This document shows, piece after piece, positions 47,594 to 58,010 of a stretch of 64,000 nucleotides of DNA. Position 1 is the first letter of the stretch, and each line of letters opens with the position of its first letter. The DNA is from Gonapodya sp. JEL0774 (lineage: Eukaryota; Monoblepharomycota; Monoblepharidomycetes; Monoblepharidales; Gonapodyaceae). The notes beneath the pieces were generated by a model. That model was not told where the DNA came from. It made no database searches and worked only from the letters and a program-made list of their open reading frames with translations. The DNA lies in the NCBI GenBank assembly GCA_027604505.1, contig JADIIX010000075.1:9318-73317 (forward strand). The letters run 5' to 3'. Position numbers and translations under genes: made by a program.

Positions 47594-48933
47594 ATGACGA
47601 ACCAATCAACACCCCGCGCTATATCGCCTGCACCGTCTTCGAATCTGCTTGATCCCCGAACAGTCGCTCAGAATCTGGATCGCATTATTGCCATGCCATA
47701 CCGACTCCTTCCAAAGGAAGTCCTCCCCCCAGTTTTGCAGCCCGACTCGCCAAGCTACGTCATACCGAGCACTGAAAAGGTTTGGGAAACGGTTGATGAA
47801 GGATGGAGGCGAGCGGGTCAGCTCACCGGGTGGACCTCATCAACGGCAGACAAGCACCAACACTCAAGTGCCAACACTGAGATAGGTACAAGGAGAGCAA
47901 TAACAAGAGACAGAATCCCAAATTTTGTCGAGTCATCTGATGCATGGGCTTCCCGCTTACCTCTACCAGCTCACAGCGATGACGAGGTGTTAATGGTGTC
48001 CACTGCCGTTGCCTCGGACGATCTCTCCAACTACTTTGAGCAACCCACATCTGCAACCGGGGTAATGTCCCCATCAAGATCTATCCACGACTGTATGCCT
48101 GGCACGACTCACGAAGCAATATCGTCAGCGGCTGGACAGTGTGTTTTCCCTCAAGCGAAGAAAAACGGAGAACCCACAGACGAACAAATCTCCTCCGAGA
48201 GGACTGGAGATCACGTCGATGGACTGCAAAAAGACCGAGGCACACTTACAAATCGCATATCTCCGCTATCTAAAACCTCTGGCAACCCACATCCAGCTCC
48301 AAACACGTTCAATGCTCGCCCAAACCTACACCGCCGCTCCCTCTCAGATCCAACAGAGTCCGCCGTAGCGCAATCGCCTCAGACATCTCAAACTCCACTT
48401 CAAAGTGAAAGCACCGCTCGATACACCGTCTCCCAGCCAACAATCTGGTCAGGGACTTTTTTCCCAACACCAGCTCGCGCCGTGGCCTCAGTCGGTTCCA
48501 ATATACGCTCGCTGCTTCCTGGTCCTCTGCGCACTGCAGCGTCCGCTTGGGCCTCCACGTCGATCGGTCTCGGTCTCGTTCCTCCCTGGATCGCGCCTTT
48601 TGTGGAAGCGATCGGAGGGGGAGAAGAGGACTTACATGTGATGGGCACAGTAGAGGGACTTGCGAGCACTGGTGGGGGTGAGGGGAACAGAAAAGTCGCC
48701 ATCATCAGTCAGTACGTACCAGATATGGAGTGGGTCAGAGCGCACAGAGGCAGAACTTCACTCGCTTTCGCAATGGCTATTGCATGCATGTTTGCAATCA
48801 TTCTCGGATGTCTGATCATGGTGGGTCCTTGTGCATGTGCTATAGAAGGGATGAAGCATTCATTGAATTCTTCTCCCTCAACTAGATCGTCGGTCTCATG
48901 GGCATCGTTGGAGTGTGGATTGTCCTCTTGTGA
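47594..48933 (+). CDS. membrane protein with C-terminal hydrophobic hairpin, unknown function
   Basis: Two exons (47594-48820, 48886-48933) give 424 aa. The first 300 residues are Ser/Pro/Thr-rich and probably disordered. A conserved-looking block follows (WSGTFFPTPARAVASVGSNI, then PLRTAASAWASTSIGLGLVP). Splicing out the 65-nt intron (GTGGGT..ACTAG) turns the C-terminus into two hydrophobic segments, SLAFAMAIACMFAIILGCLI and VGLMGIVGVWIVLL, ending right at the stop. That suggests a tail-anchored or hairpin-inserted protein with its bulk in the cytosol. An in-frame GTG upstream (47513) extends the frame but ATG 47594 is the first Met. No family recognised. Confidence 0.65.
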
Positions 48934-49049
48934 TAAACATGATTGGCTTGATGAATTCGCATGTTATAAATGCGTCAATAAACGTTTGATTTGTACGAGC
49001 ACATTGCTATATCGCATAATCTCAATCGCCACGCCATAATTACCGACTA

Positions 49050-52000
49050 TTAGAGACGAGCTTTTCCGCCATCCATGGTGGCTCTATCAGCTGGTGTAAA
49101 TGGGATGTAAATGTCGCTTGGAATGTAACACATTGAAGCCGTTGAGATACGACTCTCGTGATCCTTGCAAACATGGAACATACCGGTTTGGGGGCATCCA
49201 GTAATCCGCGACCGCGTATCCTTCCTTCTGGTACTCCACCTTCCGGTGTTTCATCGACGCCGTGAGCTCAATGCCCGGAGTCAAGCGTATGAAAACGGGA
49301 ACAGCATCTATTGTCCAACCACGTGTGAGCAACGCTTGTTGTTGACGATGAAGTCGTCAAAGCGAAGAATCTCACATCGAGGCATTTTCTTTAAAGCGAA
49401 CCGACCCAATTCCTCCATAAGAGCGCGCTCCTTTTCTTTGGAAATACCCTGATACGGGGGTAGGAACACAACGACAGCCATTCCTGCACGCCCAATGTGG
49501 TTTGGAACTGACGATGACCGCACACAGGCACGTCAGGAACATAAAAATGAAGCCCTCAACGGTGAGCGCACCTTGGACCCCATACACGTTCGCTTCTTGG
49601 ATGGCGGGATGTTGACCGAAGAAGTTCCCGACTTCGAACGTACTGACGTTTTCAGATTTCCTGTGAGTACGAAATAAGTTCAGGGTCTTCTTCACTGATG
49701 AAACGTGAACTTTAACACACCATCGAAAAGCTTAAAATGCAACATAAAGGCAAGGTCCAAAAAGAAGTCATAAAAAAGAATTAAAACGCGCAGCATGGGA
49801 AGCACAAGTGCTACTCACTGTCGCCCATTCGATCCACAAAGTAGTACCAGAAGTCCTTGTCATGCATGACAAGATCTCCTGTACGATTTGAGACATTCCT
49901 GTCAAGGAAAATTGTATGCTGGGATCATTGAACGATTGGAGAACTTACCCATACGCCAGTATTCGTCGCCCTTTTTAAAAACATTCCTTATTATCTTTTT
50001 CTGTGTGATAAACAAGAACACTCGTTTGAATATTGATGCAACTGTATCATAAACGGGAGGGCCTAGCGACCAGCCATGCCTGACGCTCACTTACCTCGGT
50101 TGCTTTAGAGTTATTCCGGTATTCGAAGAGTCCCGGAACCCACTGAATTCCGGAACATAATCCTCAAGTATTATTTGACGCAACACAAGTATCACTCGTA
50201 CTCACAGGTCCAATGCATTCTCCGGGCTCTCCCGCTTTAGCGAGCACACAAAACCCATCCGCTCCCCTCAGCGGTTCCTCTGTCGCCTCTTCCACCTTAA
50301 TGAGGTACGGTCCACCTAGCAACTTCGTGACTATGGGCCCTCTCCTTCCCACTGCCCCTACACCTTCCACGCCTCCCGTGTAGTGATTTACCATGCCCGA
50401 TGTTCCGTCCGACGCGGCGTACAGTTCGCAGATCTCCTCGAGACCAAACCTGTCGTAGAATTGCTTGAACACATCAGCGCGCATGCCATTGCCGCAAATC
50501 CTTCGAACTTTGTGGGCCTTATCATATGGACCTGGTGGTTGGGCGAGTAAGTACTGTGGGGAAGAGCAGCCGAGTCGTCCGCAAGTGAGTAACGAGTGTG
50601 AAACAGCTCATGCACTTACACGTGCCACTTCCCCAACTTCTCAAGATCAACGTCGGAAGAAACAAACACAGGGCACAAGTTACAAAGCATCCACAACTTC
50701 TTTTCAATTTGCACACAAGATTCACCATAGTAAAACGTTGTAACGTTGTGATCCACACACTGTTTCCAGAACTTGCTTGCACTAAACTTGCGAATAGGAA
50801 CAAACGATGCGCCTCGGGCGAGACCAGTCTGGTTTAGGGAGGGGAGGGGACAAGCGATGACGACGATGAGATTATTGATGGGATACCCAGAATCGGGGCC
50901 CGCCCACTCATTCCACAAGTTCTTCGGATGCTTACCACCAAGCTCAAAAAACAGGTAGCATGGCTCAGCGGCAGCATTCCGATCACTATGTCATTCTCCA
51001 GAGGGGAGCGGAATGACAATGCTCCAGTCCCAGCCAGGAACATCATCAGACGGCGATGGGAGGAGATGGCGGCTTTTGGGAGGCCGGTGGTCTGTGGAAT
51101 ATTTCAGGTGAACGAGAGGAACGTGTGATTGCAGTGAGGTCACGACTGAGTGAATTGAGTTGTCGACTAGCTGAATATCAATGCAAATCGACTCACGCCG
51201 CTGTGAGTAAAAGAAGGAGAGAAAGGTCGGAGGGCACGAGTCGCCTGACAGTAAACTTGTCAGCTCACCTCGTAAACATGACATAACAATTATCGTCGAT
51301 GTTCGTCTCCCACACAATTTTGTCTATCCTCTCTGGTGCATCTCGATTCTTCGTTCCCTCCAGCAGATATCCCTCTGTCACAACCCAATCCGCCGTCTCT
51401 GCAACCCCTTGCCTCTCTGACGCCAACTTTCCTCGCCCATCAGCCCTCCAGCCTCCCCGTGCGATTTCCGCACCAGTTGCGACGGGGAAGCCATTCTCCC
51501 ATACGATGACTTGAACCCCCAGTTTTCGAATTTCGGGGAGCACCTCGCGCACGGCGTCGAGAAAATGCGGCTCGATAATGATAGCGTTGCTTGATGAGAC
51601 ACGGAGGCAGTGGATGAGGGCTTCGCCTCGAACGCCGGTGTTGAGCGGAGCCTATGGTTTGCGCGGAGGGGTAGTGGGCCAGAATTCAAGATTAAAGTTC
51701 CAAGGTTTACAGTTGGAGCTGTATCGGAATAACGTACTGCGACAATGTGACTCATGAAGAGGCCCAAGTAGGAGAACACTATTTCAGGACAGTTGTCTGT
51801 TGATATAATAAGATGAGGATTGTGACATTGTTGGCACTTCATATTTCAAACAACCTACCAAAGATCATTGCGACTGTATCGCCTTGTTTGAGGCCCACCT
51901 GTTCAAATTTGATTTAACACCATAAGTGAGACGGCATTTTTGCTTTCCCGGTTGAACGCCAGCCACTCCCTGGTTTGAGCTCCTTGTGGGCACCAAAATG

Positions 52001-52558
52001 TACTCACTTCAGTGAGAAAGAAGTTCCCGAGAGCGCACGATACTCGTATAGTTTCCTTGTAAGACCATTCTTTAAAGTCTTCGGAGCGTATCGCAAGTTT
52101 GTCTGGGTGCCTGTGGAAAGATGGAAGATCGCAAGAGGGGGTGGGTACTCTGATCTTCGAGTCTGCTCGCCTCTATGAGAATTGCTGCTTCCCCTCTCAC
52201 ATTCTCGCTCTCTCCATAAACACACTCGCAACATTGCTTTTGCCCGGTACTGCTCGCTTATTGGCGAAGAAGAGCCCTGCTAGTGTCCGGCTGAGGTGGT
52301 AGCACAACCGAGGGATTTAATTTTGCGAGTGTGACACGCCTCTGCCATGGATAGCTTCGACATACTAGGCAATCCTGAAATCCTGTTCGATGCTGTATTT
52401 CGCATCGAGGTACTAGGGGTGTGGACAAAAATAGATATCCCGCCACGAATCCGCAGATTTGACGGCGCCGTCCTCACCATTGAGCCGGCAATGAACGAGG
52501 CGGCAGCGGCTCCAGCTACGCCAGTTGACGTGCTTGATGAAAGCTGGAAAGAAATCAT
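49050..52558 (-). CDS. FAT1: fatty acid transport protein / very long-chain acyl-CoA synthetase (Fat1/SLC27-like)
   Basis: AMP-forming enzyme that activates long-chain fatty acids and couples this to uptake. Twenty exons sum to exactly 671 codons: 52478-52558, 52366-52412, 52201-52290, 52008-52110, 51859-51898, 51738-51796, 51269-51651, 51197-51200, 50936-51091, 50726-50828, 50620-50636, 50206-50553, 50095-50142, 49949-50000, 49819-49878, 49721-49730, 49572-49660, 49376-49507, 49184-49307, 49050-49116. Motifs: an Ala/Gly-rich N-terminal hydrophobic segment, YLDAKYSIEQDFR, HPDKLAIRS, FTSGTTGLPKAAI (AMP-binding P-loop), FYYVGEVARYLL, ICGNGMR, ELYAASDGT, MGDLVMHDKDFWYYFVDR, MGDTFRWKSENVSTFEV (FATP motif) and VFIRLTPGIELTASMKHRK. 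Three exons are only 4, 10 and 17 nt. The protein ends in -ARL, a PTS1-like tripeptide, suggesting a peroxisomal pool. Confidence 0.95.
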
Positions 52559-53157
52559 GGAAGGGATTGAGAGAGCGTGTGGTTTCGTTCTCCGGTTTCG
52601 AGCTCACCAACGCAGGCGCATTGTTCAAGATGAGCGACTGCATGATCGGCGAATCTATGCCCTTTCTAGGTCTAGTTTGTAGCTTTGCGGAGGCGAAAGA
52701 TGAAAAGAATTTAATCAAGCTTCCATATTATTGTTGTTGCACCGTCCATCGGTAAATAAACAGCCGACAAAAATCGCCCCAGACCGGCGGAGGTGTTGTT
52801 GCATAAAGCCAATTAAATTGTAAGAACACAATTGCCTCACAAAGATACACGTACAAGCACAAAGCATCTATGAAACATCAAGTCTTATGCCTGTCCATAC
52901 TTCACGGGGCCTTTCACGATGTACGAAACACAATGCTCACTAAAGAAGAACGAACCGAAGAGAATTGAGCTCGATTGAGTTCTGAGGCTTAATTCAACCA
53001 CCTCTTTGGGATATTTTCCAGGACAAGCCTGTGCTTGAGGTGATGTTTGGTTGGGATACGCCGGCGCCGGCTTTCACTGTCATCTTCGCAGTTGATCGCC
53101 GTCTTCGCAAATATACACACATTTGAGGGATCTTTGATTTGACCAAACAGATGAATC
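52559..53157. other. divergent intergenic region
   Basis: Between the 5' end of the fatty acid transporter (minus) and the plus-strand gene starting at 53158. It should carry both promoters. A weak plus-strand frame at 52347-52682 overlaps the transporter's first exons and is regarded as its shadow. Confidence 0.4.
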
Positions 53158-54516
53158 ATGGACTCCAACAGAGTCGATGCAATTTTCGCTGTTCTGGAAA
53201 GGGCACGGGAACGATGGCGGGAGCAAATGAGAGAGGTTCGTTTCTGGATGTAGAATGCAGTTCCGGACAAAGGCTTTAAGTCCGAAATCAAACCTGTTCC
53301 GGGGCTTTCACGAAACAGCAAATAGCAGAGCATCATGCAAAAAGCGTAGCGAAACTGGCCAAGCTGGAGCGACGACGATGCCGACGAGCTGGAAATGGAG
53401 CCATCGTTCACGATCCCACACAGACGCTCGCCCCAAACCCCACCATCCAGGCCTCTCCAGCACGCCATGATGGCTCTCCAGATCGCTCGCTTCGGGGGCT
53501 GGCGTTTGATCGGACTGAATCATCCCTGTCGACGGTACCACTCCACCCCACCACCCGTCCACCAGCTATACCAACCGTCATCAACCACACCGCAGCCTAC
53601 AAAGTGATCGAAGCAGCTTACATCAAGCACCGGCGACGCAAAAAACCAACTCGAAAACCCCCATGGACTCCTCCACTCCATTGTGTTCCCAAAACCAACT
53701 CGATGGTGTTTGGCGGTGCCGATCGCGTTGCTCAGAGGGCCGCTGAGCAAGAAAGGACTAGAACCGAAAATATTGATCACGCCACATTTTTGAGATCGTT
53801 GAGACGAGTAAGACCGTCCAAGGCTCTAGAAGAGGCCAGAGTTGCTGCGGGTGCGGGTTTGTCAGGGGAGCTCCAGGCTGTGAAGGTGAATTTGCAGCGC
53901 AGCTTTGCCTCTTGTAATCATGATTCCCAGTGTCTTTCACAAACTGGGACTTGCGACCGCTTGCCCTTTGAACTTACAGATCCGCACCGCCAGTACCGCC
54001 CAAATCCTCTCCCGCAACCGTGATATGTGCCGTCGCATGATGGGCTCGGTCGGCATAAGTCTGGATGACGACAATTTTGGTGAAAACGAAGGCGAGAGTG
54101 ACGAGGGGTGTTCGGACGATGATGATGAGCGAGAAACTAACGTCACGGAGGTTGAAGAATCGAGGACCCTCATCATCCCGTCCACTAGCTGTGAGACGCC
54201 CATTGTCCCCTTCAAATCATTCTCATGCTCTCCCGCTTCTCCTCCTCCTCGGACACCACACTGCTCATCTACCCCACCACGCCCTCCATGTGTCCTTCCA
54301 CCTCTCCCCACCTCGCCCTCGACTCCTCTGATTCCCAACTCAGCAAGCACGATTGTCACCCACCCTACTCCTATTTCGACCCCGGCCGCGACGGGGAACC
54401 TCAAAGAACACCTCACCTTCACCACAATGCTGTCCTCGGAATCTCCGAAGTTCGTGTTACCCGCTCCGATCGGCATCGCAAGCAGTCGCTGGCGCGTGGA
54501 TGCAGCGATAGCGTGA
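53158..54516 (+). CDS. unknown protein, charged N-terminus, Ser/Pro-rich C-terminus
   Basis: Three phase-0 exons (53158-53235, 53319-53885, 53980-54516) give 393 aa. Exon 1 encodes an amphipathic charged helix (AIFAVLERARERWREQMRE) continued in exon 2 by QIAEHHAKSVAKLAKLERRR. A Pro-rich linker follows, then AAYKVIEAAYIKHRRRKK and VFGGADRVAQRAAEQERTRT. Exon 3 has a helix (ILSRNRDMCRRMMGSVGIS), an acidic patch (GESDEGCSDDDDERE) and a long Ser/Thr/Pro-rich tail. A second ATG at 53151 is in another frame. The helix/acidic layout suggests a nuclear or complex-forming protein. No family recognised. Confidence 0.6.
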
Positions 54517-55003
54517 AAGGGCAATGAGAAGTGAGCGTGGCTGGGCGGGGAAGGAGAGACGGCTGGGGACTTAGCAATGTTAGCAGGAGGTAATGGGATA
54601 ATTCATGTTGATAAATATGATCGATCATAAGCGCCAAATCTAGACCTTGGGACATCCACCATTGATCGAAGAGGAAACGTTGGCCGTCTGGATTGGTGCA
54701 CCCTGGATAGTTCGTATGATCAGGGGTTGGCTGCAATTACCTCAGACCGACGTTGGCCGGCCCTCAAAGGCGGGGATGCCATGGTACCCACTTCTAAAAA
54801 ATGGCACGCATTGAAGATTGGCAATGGGTAGGGAACGCATCACATATTTTGTTTCGCACCCAACCTCGTGTATAGTATATGCATGTAACGATCTGCAATC
54901 ACAGCAATCACCTAGTCTATTTATACCATACAGATGCCGGCAAGCGAAGCGAGAGCAACGCGGTTTGGACTACACACTGCAACCACAAGAACGACAAAAA
55001 AAT
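54517..55003. other. intergenic between convergent genes
   Basis: About 490 nt between convergent genes (unknown plus-strand gene, phosphodiesterase on minus). Mostly AT-richer spacer, no gene seen. Confidence 0.4.
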
Positions 55004-55306
55004 CTACACAAAGTCTATGTCACACCAAAGGCGAGAAATTCCCCAGTCTAAAACACAAACACACAGACACACACAACAAGACAAGGACCTTAGCGTCCAA
55101 CTCACTTTGGGGCAACTCTTGGGTGAGCTTGCGCCCACACTGTGTGACCGCGGGTAACGAGCTGTCACATCTTGACGTTTAGCACATTTAGACGCCATGG
55201 TGACGCCACCAAACTGAGTTGACATTTTGGAGACTCGTGAGACGTCAAAGTTCGTTTTTCCCACCAGGTTGCCATCACGGTCTAATGTTTCGAACACGCG
55301 CACTTT
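55004..55306 (-). other. open frame continuing past the phosphodiesterase stop
   Basis: In the same frame as the phosphodiesterase, directly after its TGA (55307-55309), about 100 codons remain open. The first part looks protein-like (VFETLDRDGNLVGKTNFDVS). It has no splice junction that would bypass the TGA within the usual intron sizes. It could be read-through, a former C-terminus cut off by a recent nonsense change, or chance. Confidence 0.35.
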
Positions 55307-58010
55307 TCAGTATTGGAGGCCATTCACCTCGGTCGCAATTCCAATTTCCTCCTCGATGTTGCTTCTTCCATCTTTCCCCACAAGAGGTTTGAACCCCTCC
55401 ACATCAATCCCGGAATCACTTCTTCTCCTCCCGGCTCGCACAGCACCTGCCTCCCCCTCTGGGGGTGGCCTGGGACCGCCGAAAACAGGAGGAGCCGCCG
55501 CCCGCATTGTGGGTGGGGGTGTGGGAGGCGACACTTGTGCCTCGGGAACAGAAAGTGGTTGAGCCGATGTCACAGCGCCAGCTGTCACAGCGGACCGCAT
55601 TCTCGACCACCCTTCCGCCACCTCTGAGTCATGTGGAATCGTCTGCTTTCCGGCAGCTTTCCTCTCCTTCCACCATGCCATATTCCTCTCCAAACAATTT
55701 CTCGGCGCCTCCATTCCGTCCCCACATGCAGGGGTCACAGCCTCGACCAGCGGCGCGCAGAACATGCCGGCGAATCCAACCTGACAATCCGCCACCGTGG
55801 GTTTGGTTCGATCGCAGTGCATCGACAGCGGTTTCTCGTCACCCCAGAGGGAACGTTCAGCGTCCCCTTGGTTCCAAAACTCTGTTTGCACCATACTAGC
55901 CCAACGTGCAGCAAGAGGTAACGGCTTCGCGGGATTGCCGACGTCTGCAAGCTTAATCACAGATTTTAGAAGGAGGACAGTATCTTCTGATTGCTGCCAC
56001 CATGGCCAGATCGGTGTTGCTGTGAGGGAGGTCGAAACCTTGTCATCCGATGTTAGCGCCATCGCCGTCTTGACGCTCTCGGTGACTTGCGCCATCAACT
56101 TTGCGTGGAGAGCCAAGTCCGTTGCAAGCACCAAATCCAAGAACAGCTCCTGCAATGAGGCGAGTTGAGCGGCGGGGAGGTGAGACAGGAACTGTAAGTG
56201 AAATGTCCGTCGATGATGGAGTGAAGAAAAGAACAAAAGACCAATAAACATAAGTTCGGTGCAAATGACAAAACAAGAGCCATGCAGTCTCACTCACATC
56301 ACCACCACTCTGTTCCAGCAACTTCCAGCTCCTATGGGCATGGTGTCGCTCCAGCGGGCTCCCTCCCCCCTGTTCCACAAATTGGCGGATCCGCGTGTCG
56401 GAGGACCGAATGAGGAAAGCTGCGGTGCACCCGGGGTGGTCGTAGTCATGGCAAATGGCGGAGAGAAAGAGGGTGAGGAGGTGGAAGGGGGTGAAAGGCA
56501 GTGCGGTATCCGTGGGGGTGGGGCTGGAGTGAGGAAGCTGGGCGGCGGTTTGTGCGGGTGCAGCAGTGACTACAGAAGGTGCGGAAGAGATAGGCGGCTC
56601 AGGAACGGGCGATCTGTTCGTGTTCCTTTGACCTGACGGAGATAAACCAACGTTGGCAAGGACGAAAGGTGGCCTGCTGCCTCCTGAAGCTGAGGAGAGA
56701 GAGGGGGAGGAGGACGGCACCGCGAGTGACGATGCGGTTTGTTTCCGTCGCGCAGAGGAGGCTGAATCGGAATTTTGGAAAGGAGAATGGTCAGAGGACG
56801 GTGCTGGAGAGGGGAGGCAGCATGATTCAAACTGTTGGGTGGAGTGATGGTGAGAGTGATGGTGGGAATGGGAGTAGCTAGAATGAGTGTGTGGCGTGGA
56901 AATGGGAGCATATGATTGAGCAGGGACTCGAGTCGGGTTTACAGGCAGAGATAAAGTGGATTGTTCAGCAAACGCAGCAGGAGGAGCTACGAAAACAAGA
57001 ATAGTGGGAGCTTTAACCAAATGAACCGACAAAACATAAAAGCCGCAGAGCAAGATTTGTGTGCCAAATGCAGAGTTGTTCGCAAGTAACGCCTGTTGGC
57101 CCATTATGCTTCCGGTTTCTACATTCCACGTTCCCTCACACCGCCAAATCACAGGCTCTCGCTTATTCAACATTCTGCGAGTATGCAGATACAACTATCG
57201 CGGGGACAGGGCGAGAAAATAATCTGGCCACACGCACGCAAAGCAGAGTGTCGTTCACAATCCAGCGTTACTGATCAACTCACCATTCGCTGGTTGTATT
57301 TGATGCTTGAACCAGTTCTCCGACGCCTTTGATGCAATGAAGTCGCAATTGTGCAGAACGTCTGCAGCGTGGAGATGATTGTGATAAGGGTTCTCCCCGT
57401 AGCCCCGCTCGACGCGATCCAAAAACAAGGCGAACTTTGCAATTGGGATATCAAACGCTGCGAACAAGTCGTGTTTGAGGAATACGTGCATGGCTAGTGC
57501 GGAGAGGGCGTGGTTGTTCGAGATTCGGGCTAGTGCGAAAATGTCGAAGTCCCACGATTGTTCCGAAGCAATTAAAAATCGCGCCAAATTAGCAGGGCTG
57601 CGGTGAGCAAGATGAGGTAGCAGGGCAAGTGAGGCGGAGAGAGTGGTGACGTCAACAGAGGGAGGAGCAAGTAATGATGCGTTTGACGATGGCCGCGAGT
57701 CTGAGAAAGTTCGATGTGTTGAATGCGGGTGATGGTGTTTCGGACTCGGAGCAAGTAGATGCGATCTTGTCTGTTGTTGTGTGTGTGATGATGGCATGGT
57801 GTGGGAAAGTACGGGATTTGGCGTGGAATTGGGCTTCATTCTGCCGCCCATACCACCAATATTGGTCGAGTCGTTCCCCAATGACACCGACACCTGGGCG
57901 CCCTTGAAATTCTGCGCTCCTTTATGAATATTTTGTCGTTGATGGCTTTGATGGCCGTGCTGCCCCTCTCCAATCGCTCTCGTATCAGAGTCCGAGCGAG
58001 TCTCAAGCAT
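55307..58010 (-). CDS. 3',5'-cyclic nucleotide phosphodiesterase (class I, HD domain)
   Basis: Hydrolyses cAMP and/or cGMP. Three exons (57284-58010, 56298-56986, 55307-56191) give 766 aa in phase. The N-terminal region is disordered (His/Ser/Thr-rich). The catalytic domain starts with PYHNHLHAADVLHN (PDE signature and first metal His). An unusual Ser/Pro-rich insert of about 130 residues (56560-56986) follows, then LTLFLSAICHDYDHPGCTAAF (metal-binding HD motif), PLERHHAHRSWKLL, LLLKSVIKLADVGNPAKPL (third metal ligand) and NQGDAERSLWGDEKPLSMHC. The metal ligands are all present. The insert separates the first helix bundle from the HD motif and is long compared with canonical PDEs. Specificity cannot be read from the sequence. 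Confidence 0.93.

Noticed and set aside
52347-52682. Plus-strand frame (111 codons) opposite the first exons of the fatty acid transporter
   Set aside because: The minus strand here gives phase-consistent exons with the family motif YLDAKYSIEQDFR. The plus frame has no motif.
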